The notes under the pieces: model-generated
Database searches by the model: none
Told to the model about the DNA's origin: nothing
The model's input: only the letters and a program-made list of their open reading frames with translations
Assembly (NCBI GenBank): GCA_963931925.1
Contig: OZ007576.1
Coordinates: 11,440,261 to 11,504,260, forward strand
DNA from: Onchidella celtica
Taxonomy: Eukaryota > Mollusca > Gastropoda > Systellommatophora > Onchidiidae
Length of the DNA: 64,000 nt
Direction: 5' to 3'
Position numbers and translations under genes: made by a program
Shown here: piece after piece, positions 44,496-57,590 of the stretch
Position numbering within the stretch: the first letter of the stretch is position 1
Layout of the letters: each line of letters begins with the position of its first letter

Positions 44496-46677
44496 TCACA
44501 AAGCGACATTATTGTATTCGTTTAGAACTTTATGGCAAAACAGTGCAAACGAATGTAGTTCTCTATCGTGCATCGACGACAGAAAATGTATAAGCTTAAA
44601 CATGCTTGGTCTAACAAGTAGCCAAGACGGTAAAAACTGTTTCCTTATATCTTTGAATTTTTTGCAAGTTAATAACACGTGAAATTCGTCCTCCAATTTA
44701 TTACAGGTCTCACATAATCTCATAACATACTCCAGTTTAGGCCTCTGCCACCTTCCCCTCTCCACCATAAAGTTGTGAGAGCCCAATCTTATCTTTGCTA
44801 TGGCTATCCTTAAATGCTTCTGCTTTACTTCATGTAAGTAATTTTCTGAGTAAAATTCAACAGCTAAATGTCTATATAGCCGGTTCTCACTTAAATGTTC
44901 TGATGTCACTTCGACATGTTTGTTGAAAATTGTCACGTAGACGTTGTTCAAATTCAGATAAAAACAACGAAGTTTGATCAACCTTTTGACTTTCCCAGAT
45001 GTATCCAAATCCAGATTTCTCCAGTATTTTCTTTGACAGTGAAGCCCAGTTAATTGTACTTGTGTAGTTTTCTGTGGCTGATAATAATCTGCTATAAACT
45101 TTTTTAACAGTACTATTGTCGTCTAAGCTTAATATTTTAACCCAGAATTTCATTAGTCTAACCTGACGGTCAATTTTTAGAGGATAAACTCCCAATTCAA
45201 AAAATATAAAAGCATTTGGGGTTGTTTTTCTTACACCTAGAATAGACTTCAGAAATGTGAGGTGGACTCGCTCAATGGGCCAAGCTTCAGCAAAACCCCA
45301 GATTTCACAAGCATATAAAAGTATAGGCTTTATTAATGTATTGAATAGTCGTAGCTGTAACGAAGGACTCAGCTCTGGATTTTTATGCAAATAAGCCTTC
45401 AAACCAAATAAAGCTCTCTGTGCTTGATCCACTAGCGCCTGAATACCTTTAGAAAATTTACCTGTACTACTAAATATAAATCCAAGACACTTGAATGAAC
45501 TAACGGTTTCCAGAGTTATATCATTGTACATCCATCTATCCCGCACGCCAGACTTCCCGCCCTTGCTGAAAACCACACACTTTGTCTTACCAGTATTCAC
45601 AGTCAAACCCCACCCATTACAATATCCATTCAGAGCATTCAAACCTTGTTGTAGTCCTTGCCTACTATCGCTAAATAAGACCATGTCATCTGCGAACATC
45701 AGTATCATTATCAAACATTCTTCTATATGTACGCCCTTGACATCTTTTGCAGACAACCAATCATGCAAGTCATTAATAAACATCGAGAATAAAAATGGCG
45801 ACAAAGATTCACCCTGAAATAGTCCTACATTTGACGAAAAGAAACAAGTATCAGTTGCTTCACTCACACTGCTGGCATCCCTCACACATAGCCTGATTTT
45901 ACTATACATGTTTTTCAATAAATTAGTCATTTGTTTAGTTACTCCCCTTTGCTCCAGTTTAAACCATAGTGCTCTTCTATTTATGCTGTCGAATGCCCGT
46001 TCAAAGTCAACAAAAGCACAATACAAACTTTTTGACTTCTCTTGAAATAATTCTATCAAACTATGCAATATAAACATACAGTCTGTTGTGCCCTTGTTAT
46101 TACGGAAGCCAAACTGGTTATCACAGAAAACATTATTACATTCTGCCCAGTGTGTGAGACGATTATTTAGAATATTAGTAAAAAGTTTACCCAGGCAGCT
46201 CAAAAGAGTTATTCCTCGATAATTCTTGGGGTCATCTTTGTGACCACCTTTATAAATTGGAACGATTTCCCCGACTGCCCACGATTTCGGAAAACAACCT
46301 AATTTTAAAATAGCATTAAATAATTTTACTAAAACGACTTTAACAAGGTAACCCCCATATTTAATGAATTCATTAACGATATTGTCGTAACCTGCGGCTT
46401 TATTACTTTTCAAACTATTAATAGCCCACTCTAATTCATCCACTGATATTTCTTCATCAAGTAGTTGGTCATAATGTTGATCCTCATTCCCCCCCCCCAA
46501 CCGACTAATTTCTTCTTCTTCCCCTTCCCCCAACATTGATAACCTGTTATTTAGGGTTTGGAAATAGTCTACAAAATCGCACTTTCCTATTACCTGAGTT
46601 TTGTTGGTTTTTAGTTGTCTCCAAAAACTCCTTGGGTCAGAACGGCTAAGCTCGAATAATTTATCTGCCGATAATAT
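44496..46677 (-). pseudogene. LINE B ORF: reverse transcriptase (left copy, longer)
   Basis: The minus frame is open from about 46677 to 44887, then continues in another frame to 44496, so one frameshift separates them near 44890-44940. Visible are ELSRSDPRSFWRQL, NKAAGYDNI, PKNYRGITLLS, NQFGFR, AFVDFERAFDSI, FQGESLSPFLFSMFIND, and MFADDMVLFSD, the RT catalytic motif. The thumb and the C-terminal Cys-rich segment CETCNKLEDEFHVLLTC follow. The endonuclease is missing, so it is 5'-truncated at about 46677. It resembles CR1/Jockey-superfamily LINEs; clade unassigned. The same frameshift occurs in the right copy, so it predates the duplication. Confidence 0.9.
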
Positions 46678-46920
46678 TTACAAAGCATTCTGTAAAAACT
46701 ATATATTATAATATGTGAAATTTATAAATTTGGTAAAAAAATCTTTTAAATCAACTTGTAGATTTCGGCCTCCTTCAGAGAGGACAAGATATGCTGCAGA
46801 TCCACGTCAGATTCTTACATGGATCCGCCGGCAATGACTAAAGTATGATTTTTAAAATAAAATCAATAAACTTACCTCTAAAAAAAAAAAAGGCAAAAAA
46901 CTGATTTGAGAAGTCAAAAA
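46037..46920. other. Spacer between the 11.36-kb arms
   Basis: About 0.88 kb present once. Bases 46037-46677 continue the minus-strand LINE B reading frame of the left arm (5' part of its RT). 46678-46918 is A/T-rich sequence with a stop-filled frame and no recognisable content. Confidence 0.85.
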
Positions 46921-48461
46921 GTCAAAAAGTTTGTATTGTGCTTTTGTTGACTTTGAACGGGCATTCGACAGCATAAATAGAAGAGCACTATGGTTTAAAC
47001 TGGAGCAAAGGGGAGTAACTAAACAAATGACTAATTTATTGAAAAACATGTATAGTAAAATCAGGCTATGTGTGAGGGATGCCAGCAGTGTGAGTGAAGC
47101 AACTGATACTTGTTTCTTTTCGTCAAATGTAGGACTATTTCAGGGTGAATCTTTGTCGCCATTTTTATTCTCGATGTTTATTAATGACTTGCATGATTGG
47201 TTGTCTGCAAAAGATGTCAAGGGCGTACATATAGAAGAATGTTTGATAATGATACTGATGTTCGCAGATGACATGGTCTTATTTAGCGATAGTAGGCAAG
47301 GACTACAACAAGGTTTGAATGCTCTGAATGGATATTGTAATGGGTGGGGTTTGACTGTGAATACTGGTAAGACAAAGTGTGTGGTTTTCAGCAAGGGCGG
47401 GAAGTCTGGCGTGCGGGATAGATGGATGTACAATGATATAACTCTGGAAACCGTTAGTTCATTCAAGTGTCTTGGATTTATATTTAGTAGTACAGGTAAA
47501 TTTTCTAAAGGTATTCAGGCGCTAGTGGATCAAGCACAGAGAGCTTTATTTGGTTTGAAGGCTTATTTGCATAAAAATCCAGAGCTGAGTCCTTCGTTAC
47601 AGCTACGACTATTCAATACATTAATAAAGCCTATACTTTTATATGCTTGTGAAATCTGGGGTTTTGCTGAAGCTTGGCCCATTGAGCGAGTCCACCTCAC
47701 ATTTCTGAAGTCTATTCTAGGTGTAAGAAAAACAACCCCAAATGCTTTTATATTTTTTGAATTGGGAGTTTATCCTCTAAAAATTGACCGTCAGGTTAGA
47801 CTAATGAAATTCTGGGTTAAAATATTAAGCTTAGACGACAATAGTACTGTTAAAAAAGTTTATAGCAGATTATTATCAGCCACAGAAAACTACACAAGTA
47901 CAATTAACTGGGCTTCACTGTCAAAGAAAATACTGGAGAAATCTGGATTTGGATACATCTGGGAAAGTCAAAAGGTTGATCAAACTTCGTTGTTTTTATC
48001 TGAATTTGAACAACGTCTACGTGACAATTTTCAACAAACATGTCGAAGTGACATCAGAACATTTAAGTGAGAACCGGCTATATAGACATTTAGCTGTTGA
48101 ATTTTACTCAGAAAATTACTTACATGAAGTAAAGCAGAAGCATTTAAGGATAGCCATAGCAAAGATAAGATTGGGCTCTCACAACTTTATGGTGGAGAGG
48201 GGAAGGTGGCAGAGGCCTAAACTGGAGTATGTTATGAGATTATGTGAGACCTGTAATAAATTGGAGGACGAATTTCACGTGTTATTAACTTGCAAAAAAT
48301 TCAAAGATATAAGGAAACAGTTTTTACCGTCTTGGCTACTTGTTAGACCAAGCATGTTTAAGCTTATACATTTTCTGTCGTCGATGCACGATAGAGAACT
48401 ACATTCGTTTGCACTGTTTTGCCATAAAGTTCTAAACGAATACAATAATGTCGCTTTGTGA
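46921..48461 (+). pseudogene. LINE B ORF (right copy, truncated by duplication boundary)
   Basis: Plus-strand mirror of 44496-46036. It starts inside the RT domain at SLYCAFVDFERAF and runs through FADDMVL to the frame break near 48070, then on to 48461. It lacks motifs upstream of AFVDF that the left copy keeps in the spacer. The translation matches the left copy over the shared part. Confidence 0.9.
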
Positions 48462-49547
48462 CTTCTCCTGGCGAAGTCTGAAAACTAAATTCACCTTCGA
48501 GTGAAAGAATAAACTACAGTGATATTTTCAATTGTAGTAAATTTACAACAGATAAAGGTGAGGAGAGATCGGTTATGTAGGGGGGGGGGGGGATTGAAAA
48601 TGATGACTGTTGCTGGCAATTACAAGCTGTATTTGACTGTATACTATAACCAGCTGAGGTCCCCGGCCCTGCCGGGGATAAATCGGTTTGAATATTGGTT
48701 TCAGTTCTGGGTGGTTATTATGGACCTGCTTCATCTGGCCTGTTCCTATTTGTTTATTTTATTTTTGTTTGTACCTGCGCATCCCGTACAACTGCATGAT
48801 TTGCGCACGGGTTAGTGTGTTTGATAGTGAACACATCGCAGGTAATGATAACAAAACCTTAAAATGGCGAACCATGACTCGAAATAGATCTGAATGATGG
48901 CGAAACAATAAATTTCCAATAAAAAAAACTACAGCGATTTGAGACTTGTATGCCTACCGATAGTACGTTTTTTAGGGGGCATGCTGCATCAGTGCATGCT
49001 AGATCTAGCTCTCACAGACACTACTGTGATTATGAATCGAATTCCGGGGCCGGAAGTGGAAAAGCGATTAACAAAGAAAGAGGTCATAGGTTAACGAACG
49101 TTCAATTCGGATCAAACGCTCTCGCAAATTTACTGTTCCATTCTTATCGCATTATTGGAATAACTCACGAATCCCATAAGCTTTCTTATGCCTATGTACA
49201 TAGGAACACTGGTCAGTATCGTACAATTGTGCGTGCCAAATTTCAGTTCAATACGTTCAGTAGTTTTTGAGTCCATAGGGAACAAAGGGGTTTTCTTACA
49301 TTTTTTTTGTATAAGATAAGTAAGTGTATAACAGCTGCAGGGAGCGGAGAGAGTGAACGATCATGCATTTTGTCTGCTTGTTTGTTTGTTTAATGTTTTC
49401 TAAGATTGTTCACATGATTCTTGTGTGTTTTTAAATTGGCCGCCAGGCCTATAATAAACTAAACTTGAACTTGTAATACGGGCCTTTTCCGATTAGATTT
49501 TTTAAATTTCACTTTCATTTTATGTAAAAGTCTAACTGGCCAAAAAT

Positions 49548-51197
49548 CATAGAGATAGTATTATTACACTAGAGTCCGCACGGTGCCACACGGCTTGGAA
49601 CCACTAGAATCGCGTGGCGGCCATTTTGAGTTGGGGTGGCGATAGGATGCTAAATGCCCTGGGCTGCTAGTGTCTAGATTTACGTGTCATCTAATACTTC
49701 ATCATGCCCCTCTCACCCCCTTTCCCTTTGTGTTTTAGCCTGTCTCAGTTAAAACAGACAGCTATGATGGGACTGGGTGGCAAGGTTATCCCCATAGGCC
49801 TAATTCCTCTTTGATATGAATAAAACATACGTCCAAACACCTTGATCATTTAGTGCATTGGATTGAGAATAGGGAACGGCTAGAGACCAAAACCTATTGT
49901 ATTTATCAATATATGAGTATATCGTGGGGTATTGCCATATTGTTGTTTGCGACACTGTGATGATTTTTTTAGCCTTTGTCATGAAAGTGGTTCTCTCACT
50001 CCTAATTTCATTATGTAAGTGTCATTCCAATCTTTAAGTTTCGATTTTGAAAGGTCTGGAACAAACTCCAGATGTTACACAACTCTTCGAATTTTCAATC
50101 CTCGTTTTCCGACCAAGATGCTGCTATGAGTATGACCCGTTTCTCCGAGAGAAGAGATAATGGGGGGTGCTTTATGCAAGCAAAGACATGTTTGTTATTA
50201 TCAAAAAGGCGGACCAAATTTTACGGCATCTGTTTACGACTAAGCACCCCATACGGTCGGTGTCAGCGGTTACAACACTGAAAGTGACATTGGCAGTGAC
50301 AGAAGTACTTGCCTCCAAAGTATTTGATGGCCTCCTAAGTCACATTTTTATGACTGCCATCTCCAAAGCCAAGACAGCCACCCAAACCAGATCATTAGGA
50401 AGGCTTGTGAACTATTTTGCAGGACAATGCTGCACCACCATGGCAAAGTCTTCACCCAAAGATAATATGTTCGCGGGGATGTAGGGTCAGTTAGACACAA
50501 GCTAAACAAAACGATTCTTTTTCTACATCAGTAGATCATGTGCTGACAGTCAACATAACACATCACCCAGGGATTAAATATCGCAAAAAGTAATTTTATT
50601 CCCTTTTTTATAGGATTTTGTTTTGCTCTCTCCCTCTGCTCCCCTGCATTTCTTCTTCTCTTTTCTTGTCTATTCTTTTCTTTCTTCATTTCTTTATATG
50701 ATCCAGTTACACCTCTAAAATATATAAATATTTTTTTCATGAAGGTGAACATTTTCCCTTGTTATATACTGCTAACATGCCCTTCTCTTGATTTTCTTTT
50801 TCAAAACTATGCATGTTGTAATTTTTATGACTTTTACTAGTTTTACCAGTTATGAACTTATTTTGAAGAACGTTCTTTGGGGGACGTGGTCTGATTACAA
50901 AACCAAATGGAGAAAATATTGCAGTGTTCACTGTTCAGCTTTAGCTTTCTATGTAAAACACTGTCTCCGCAACAACAGCCTGTGTTGCATCGTATTCGTA
51001 GTATATCTATAATGACTTTGACATAATTATAGGCGGGGATGGGGGTTACTATTCCGCGAGACGTCGAACAGCCAGGGCCTGCTCGCTAGCGAATCCAACC
51101 CAATTCAACATGGCGCGCATGTAGGCCAATCGGGGCCAAGGCGACGCGTTGCACTTGTGCATGCGTGCGGACTCTAGTGTATTATAGTATCTCTATG
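49548..51197. mobile_element. 1.65-kb TIR element (right arm copy)
   Basis: Mirror of 41760-43409. Both TIRs are intact. The frame 50167-50484 (plus) repeats the unrecognised 105-codon product. Confidence 0.7.
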
Positions 51198-52876
51198 CCC
51201 AAAATCGACCCAAAGTATCATAACGAGATGACCGTGAAAAGCGTGAAGTTGCTATTTTTGCGCCGGAGGTGACGTTAAACCCAAACTCCTATCCAAACTG
51301 TTTTGGACTTGGAATCGGGGTGGGAAGGGGAGGGACCACCGACCTTTTTCATTGCCAGATTTACTATGGGCCGGACCATAGCGTGCAAAATTGCAAATGG
51401 TGCAGCTGAACCAAGGTCCACAAAAATATGTGGAAAAATTAAAGCATTTTCGGGCGTATAATAAGCGTCGGTTTTTTTTTTGTTTTTTTCAGTTGTACTA
51501 AAAAAATTGCCCTAATTTCCCTTATCTGTATCAAGTATAGAAGCGGATGTGTTACATGCGATTAGTTTGGAGGATCTGATCAAAGACTTTGCCATTTAAA
51601 AAAGTAGGAGAAAACCTTTCAAATAAAACTAAAGTGGAAGCATGCAAAAATAAACACAATATGTTCCATCTTACTGTAAGTTTTGTTTCATTTCCAAAAA
51701 ATATTTCATAACATGGTTTATTTTTGTTTAAACATTGAATTACATATTCTACCTTAAATGGGGGGCACGAAAATCTTAAGTGCTCAGGGCCTCTAAAACT
51801 AAAATTGTAGAGAAAAAAAACAGATTTTATAGAATATTGACCAGGAAACTACACACCGACTTGCCTCTCCTGTAAGAATTCATGTTTACCTGAAAACTCT
51901 TATTTGTCTTTAGTTTACTTTTCCTTTAGTGTCCCAATATGTAGAGATTTAACTTTTTTGGTAGTGATTTATATAAATTTGTTCTCTTCCCACAGGTTTA
52001 CCGCAAGCGCTACGCTGCCAGTGCCTGATTGCCAGGGGCAGACAGTGCTCCAGACGAGCTGCCCCTGGCCAGGCCAGGTGCTGGCAACACCATGAGTATC
52101 TTACAACCATTTTAACATAAAAGCCATTCATGCCATGGTCTATAGATGCTCTCCGCAGAAAGAGTTTGAATTTGAAATGATTAATACAATACTATGATTT
52201 TGAAATGGTTAATACAACTGAATGACCATTCTTGTTCTTTCAGATGTCATTTTAGATGATACTTCTCAGCCTTTTTCAGACATTCGGCCCATGGACCATA
52301 ACTTTTCCTTCTTCGCCCATCCGATCAATTATTACAATCTCATGCAAGTATATTTGTCGGCTTGATAGTTCTATATTGCGGGTACACTCGTTGAAAACCA
52401 GACAGAAGCATGAAACTGTTGTCGATAGGGGGTATTTTCAGAAAAAAGGTGTTGGCCATGAAAAATGAAGTTCAAGATGGCTGACACATATTGGAAATGG
52501 GCTACCTAACACATATAAAATTAGCTGTCACAAATGCAATTCACATCTTAAAATAATTATGTAACTGTCCTGTTGGGAAGGATAAATGGACAAAATCTTC
52601 AATATAAAGTTTTTGGAGACAGACAAAACTCCAATATGGCTGCCAAATTCAAGATGGCCACCTGTTTCATTATTTCTGAGTGTAGAAACATTGCGCGGAA
52701 ATTGACTATTCCATTACGCAGAAATATATTTTTTTCTTTTATGATCCGTTGAAGGCAAATAACTTTGCAGTCTTTGAGGGCGTTTGAGGGCAGAAGGAAA
52801 AAAAATGCGGGAAAATGTTTTTGCTGATTAAATTTTGTGTGTGTGTGTGTGTGTATGTGTGTGTGCCAAACTCGTT

Positions 52877-53317
52877 AGTTCGACTTGGACGAATTTCTCA
52901 ACTACAGCCATCCCCTACATCTATCCGCAATAATTGGAAACTATACATACTCCGAAAGCAGACATTATCACTCTGTGCACTGTATACCACCCCCCCCCCC
53001 TCACACAGTTTATTCCCTTCTCCAAAACTGACCTTGCAGGTCTCATCGATCAACTCCCTCCCCAATATATTATTATGGCAGACTTCAACACACAGAGTAC
53101 CGTCTGGGGCAGTCCCACGGCTAATCCTGGCGCTAAGGCTGTGGAGAAACTCCTTTGGGAGACAAGAGACATGACTGTATTTTCCTTCTTTACTGACAAA
53201 ACCTCAACATCTACATCAGCCTACAGGCCGGCTAACCAATATAGACCTCACGTTAGTCCATCTGACACGCTCTTTAGATTACTCTTGGCCTATCCTGTAG
53301 AACCTTCAAGGGGAGGG
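52877..53317 (+). pseudogene. LINE endonuclease fragment (right arm copy)
   Basis: Mirror of 39640-40080, with the MADFNTQSTVWGS core. A poly-G run (53316-53327) is longer than its left counterpart and shifts the frame after the shared part. Confidence 0.7.
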
Positions 53318-55499
53318 GGGGGGGGGGAGAGGTGCATCCACACCTGCACCGCACTAAAAAGCGCGAAAAAAAGCTATAAAAAAAAATAAAAAATTAGTCA
53401 CTGCCACAACTTCTGGAATCCTTTATCTTAGAAAGCAAGACGGTTCTCTCGCGGAAGATAAGCAGGCTCACTTTCTGACCAGATGACAGGTGGATTTATG
53501 AAACACTCAAACAGAGATGGAGAGAACAGGAATGCGAGGGGGTGGGTGGTAAAAGTCAATGGAAAGATTGGGTGGACGGATATAGAAGGAAGGGAGGGAG
53601 GGGTATAAGAGATACAGCGAGAGACTGGTGGACATGTGCTGATGTTGGAGGGCAGGTAATGGGAGCAAAGTGGACAGAGACCGACCAAGTTGAAATGATG
53701 GCTTCCCTGAGATGACGTGTTCTTATGGTGCCCTGAATCCGAACCTGCAAACTATGACCATCTTGTAGCATAAGATATACCGATATTTTCTGATGTTTGA
53801 CGAAGGTAAGACACTCTGCTCTTGTATGTGGGGCCAGAGACCCATTTTGCACCCATGAGAGAAATTTGGGACATTTTCATCGAGGCATTTATGTGACAGT
53901 GCGTTGCAGCCCAACGCTCACCCTCGACGAGCAGCTCATAGGATGGAGAGGGTGGTGCTCTTTCTCTAGCACATGCCATCTAAACCTGTCATAACAGCAT
54001 AAAACTATTCTGGATTTGTGATTCCGAGACGGCACATCTCCTTACCGTGAAGCCACATGCGGTACCGTGGAATGTTAACGAGGAAGTGGGAAATCAATCT
54101 AGGGAGGAACACTGCATTTGAACTCGCGACTCCCTTTACAAAGACGATAGAAACATTACTATGGTGTGTTTTTTTTTACCCTTGGAGAGTTGGAGAGTAG
54201 GAGAGCATCTCTTGAAGTCTGGAGGAATAACTTGTGGACAGAGCACGTGAGAACAAGACTTTCCTCCTGGCTGAATTCTACAGTTAGAGGGCACCCACAA
54301 AAGGAGAATCATAATCACGTTCTAAAAAAGCTTGACTGTGCTTAGCCAGTGAATCAGAGAAAAATGTTATCCTCCTAAGCATCATGCACAGTGATGCCGT
54401 AATTACAGATTTAGAAAAAAAACCTCGAAATCAGAAATCATTTTGTGCTACAATCAAATCAATGGCCCGACTTGTACATGCTATAAGTACAAAGCCCAAG
54501 ACAAGATGGCCTATGACTGGGTTCTACAACATAATAGACAATGCCTCGGTTGCAGCCATTGGAGTGAAATTCCGCACTGACCTATTATCAGCAACTGGGG
54601 AAACGCACTGAGCTCCGGGTGGCACTGGTTGCAAGTAAAACTTCACCCAGTGCAAAGGAACATTATCTCGTGACTTGAAGACTGTGAATCAGGAATGTGT
54701 CATTTACTTCGACATACATGTAGAAAGGAGGGTGAGCCAGTTCAACTAGGAACTTCACGACCACAGCGGGGGAAGAAGGGTGGGCTGGGGGGGGGCGCAC
54801 AAAGGGGAGATGTTCACACTGCGTTTGGATGAATGACAAAAGCATCGTATGACTGAAATAGATGGCGAAACTATGTCTACACTAAACTTTTGTGAATTTC
54901 CATGTGCTAATTGTACTGCAAATAATAACTGACGGCTTTATTGTGTTTTTAGAAACGTACATACACATACAGAGACAAAAGTGAATCCATTTTCTTTTAC
55001 AAGTACTGTATAATGTTTTGATTTACACATTCCTGTCGCAATACAGCATTTTTTATTTTGTTGTCGTGGCTACTGTTACGGTGACCCACGAAAACGGTGT
55101 GGAAAATCATATGGCTATTTATATGACAGGTATGGGTCAGGGGCGACCCACGATAGCAGAAGGCGTGGTGGAAAAATATATCGCTATATGATGAGTATGG
55201 GTCAGATGTGACCCATGCTAACAGAATGCATGTAAACCAAAACGGTGGCCAGTGGTTAGTTGCATGTTGAGGCATATGTCTTAGAGCTTAAGTGATTGAA
55301 ATACATCGAAGAGACAGCGTAGATAGATTTATGAAGACTTCTTGAATATGAACCAGCTGACGAGGTTTTGAAGTCTTATCCGTTCCTGACAATTAAATTG
55401 TCAATCTAGAGAGTTCCGCCTATAAATTAAAGTGGCAAACATCCTCTATGAAATATTTTTTCATTTCTTAGGGTGTCAAAAGTTGCTTTCTGAAAAGGT

Positions 55500-56135
55500 A
55501 TGATTGGCTTGTTAGAAGAAAATGTGTGTAAGGTGCGAGATGCACCCAGACCCACCACTAAGAAGGAAAAAGCATTTTTAGGACTGGTGGGATACTACCA
55601 AGAATTTGTACCTAACTTTGCAGCGATTGCAGCACCACTGTCTGATTTGCTTAGAAAGGGTCAGCCCAATGTAGTTCAGTGGGAAGAAGTGCAGGAGAAA
55701 GCGTACACTTCTCTGAAGAATGTCATTGTTTCCAAACTCGTGTTATGTTTGCCAGATTTTTCCAAAGGGTTTGTCTTAGCAACTGATGCATCAAATCGCG
55801 GATTAGGCGCTACTCTTATGCAGGAACACGAGGGAAAGTTGTACCCAGTGGCATATTCTAGTCGTAAGCTATTGCCTCGTGAGACAAAATATTCGGTCTC
55901 AGAGCGCGAATGTTTAGCTGTTGTTTGGGCTGTAAAAAAGTTTACTTGGTATTTGTATGGAAAGGAGTTTGTGCTCCAAACTGACCATCGGTCATTAGAG
56001 TTTTTGAACTCTGCCAAATTTGATAGTCCAAAGTTATTACGATGGAGTTTATTTTTACAGTCTTATCGATTCAGGATTCACTACGTAAAAGGCAGAGAAA
56101 ATGTCTGTGCCGATTTCCTGAGCAGAGTATTTTAA
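55500..56135 (+). pseudogene. Ty3/gypsy pol fragment: RT C-terminus + RNase H (right arm)
   Basis: Mirror of 36823-37458 with the same 211-residue translation. It starts after a degraded FLG.. RT stretch and ends VCADFLSR before a stop. No integrase follows. Confidence 0.9.
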
Positions 56136-56993
56136 AGTAGTACACTGTCAGTGAAATGCAGTGTAACCCATAGTTTTGCTTACTAGATGAATTTCTAGGA
56201 CGGCAGTATTGTACTGCAATTGGGGACATAGTTCATCTGTGACTGAATATTGAATTGATGGCTGACAGAGAGTCGTGATGTATTAGTCACATTTTGATTT
56301 TATGCTATGTCACATTATTTGTTACCTATGGAACTTGATATGTAATTTTTGAAAATGTAACCCAATGGAAACTGCGAGCAAGCAGTATTTGTATTATGTT
56401 GCAATGAAGTAATTTACTAGAGGTCCAAGCGTGGGCAGTGTTATATTGCATTATTGTAACTTGTTTTGACCTAGTATGATGAAACTAGACCCTGATCAGT
56501 AGTCGATATGTATTGGTATTTTGCCATTGTATCCTTGAGTTATGCATTTTGTGGGATAACCATGTTGTGTACAACGAATTATGTGCTATCGTTCGTGCAC
56601 GAAGCATTATGTAAACGATGGACCATCGTTTCACCATGTATGATTTGTAATGATATCATCGACCATCGTTTCACCACAGTGGTGGTATTGTATTATTTGG
56701 AGTAGTAGGCCTACTGTTGACCATTGTTTTATCACAATGATGGTATTGTATTAGTTTTGTAAAACTACTGCAGTGGTATTGTATTAGTCATTGCATTAGT
56801 AATGCAAAGGATACTGCATTGTATTGTATTTGAGAAGACATTTGGGAAGGCACGGAGATTGTTATTAACTGTAATAGGATTAGCAACTACCTTTGTGAGA
56901 TTGGGAGTGCTGTAAGATTGTTATTTCACGATATTGCAGACGCTGTATAATGTTTTTGGAGTTGAAAGATGTTCAACTTAAATTGGGGAGTTG
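56136..56993 (+). other. Non-coding internal region between RNase H and LTR (right arm)
   Basis: Mirror of 35965-36822. It ends with the A/G-rich AATTGGGGAGTTG just before the LTR, consistent with a polypurine tract. Confidence 0.7.
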
Positions 56994-57590
56994 TGTAGCA
57001 TCTGCAAGCTACCCCTTTGTCCTCCCCCGTTTTCCTTGTTATACTGGTGATTGAGCATGTGTTCACTTCTTTCTTTCTTTATTTGTTGACGTTCGCCAGA
57101 GTGTACTCCGTGACCTTACCCTCCCTTCCTAGTGAGTTGTTGTTGGGTGATCGTAAATATTAGTATGTTCCCGAACATTCGATAACGTTGTGGATATTGA
57201 AGTTTACGCCAGATTTGGCCTTGAGTGATGTAACCTGGTGACGTATTGATACGTGATTGGTTAGTTTGTGTGTTCGGGCGAGGGCAGTGGTTACGTTTAT
57301 TTCGGGAACTTTCTGTAGAAATGTCTATATATATGGACCCATGTGAGTGGTTGGTCGGTGAGTAAGTGAGTTTTTCTTCTCTGTGGCGTAGGATATTTAC
57401 TTGTTCGTTGGTACCTTCCTAGTATTTTATTGTTAAGATACAGTTATTAAACTTGAGTATTATTTAATCGATCGTCGGATCTCGTGTTTATTTATTTTAC
57501 AGCTGTAATAGTTTCGTTTTCTAAAGGGTTGTAGTTAGATCAACTAACTCCCCCCTACTATAACGTGCTAGAACAACCTCAGCTGTTACA
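56994..57590 (+). mobile_element. 3' LTR of Ty3/gypsy fragment (right arm)
   Basis: 597 bp from TGTAGCATCTGC to CAGCTGTTACA. It contains TATATATA at about 57325-57332 as a promoter candidate. The 5' LTR is absent, so no target duplication can be read. Confidence 0.8.

Larger units (their letters stand above)
34680..46036 (+). repeat. Left arm of 11.36-kb inverted duplication
   Basis: Reverse complement of 46921-58278. Matching coordinates sum to 92957-92959, the drift reflecting a few homopolymer indels (for example the poly-C near 39631). Substitutions were seen at 39899, 41407, 41866 and 43196, so the arms are close to but not exactly identical. The outer end falls inside a 117-bp tandem unit of a LINE RT, and the inner end inside another LINE. 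Confidence 0.95.
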
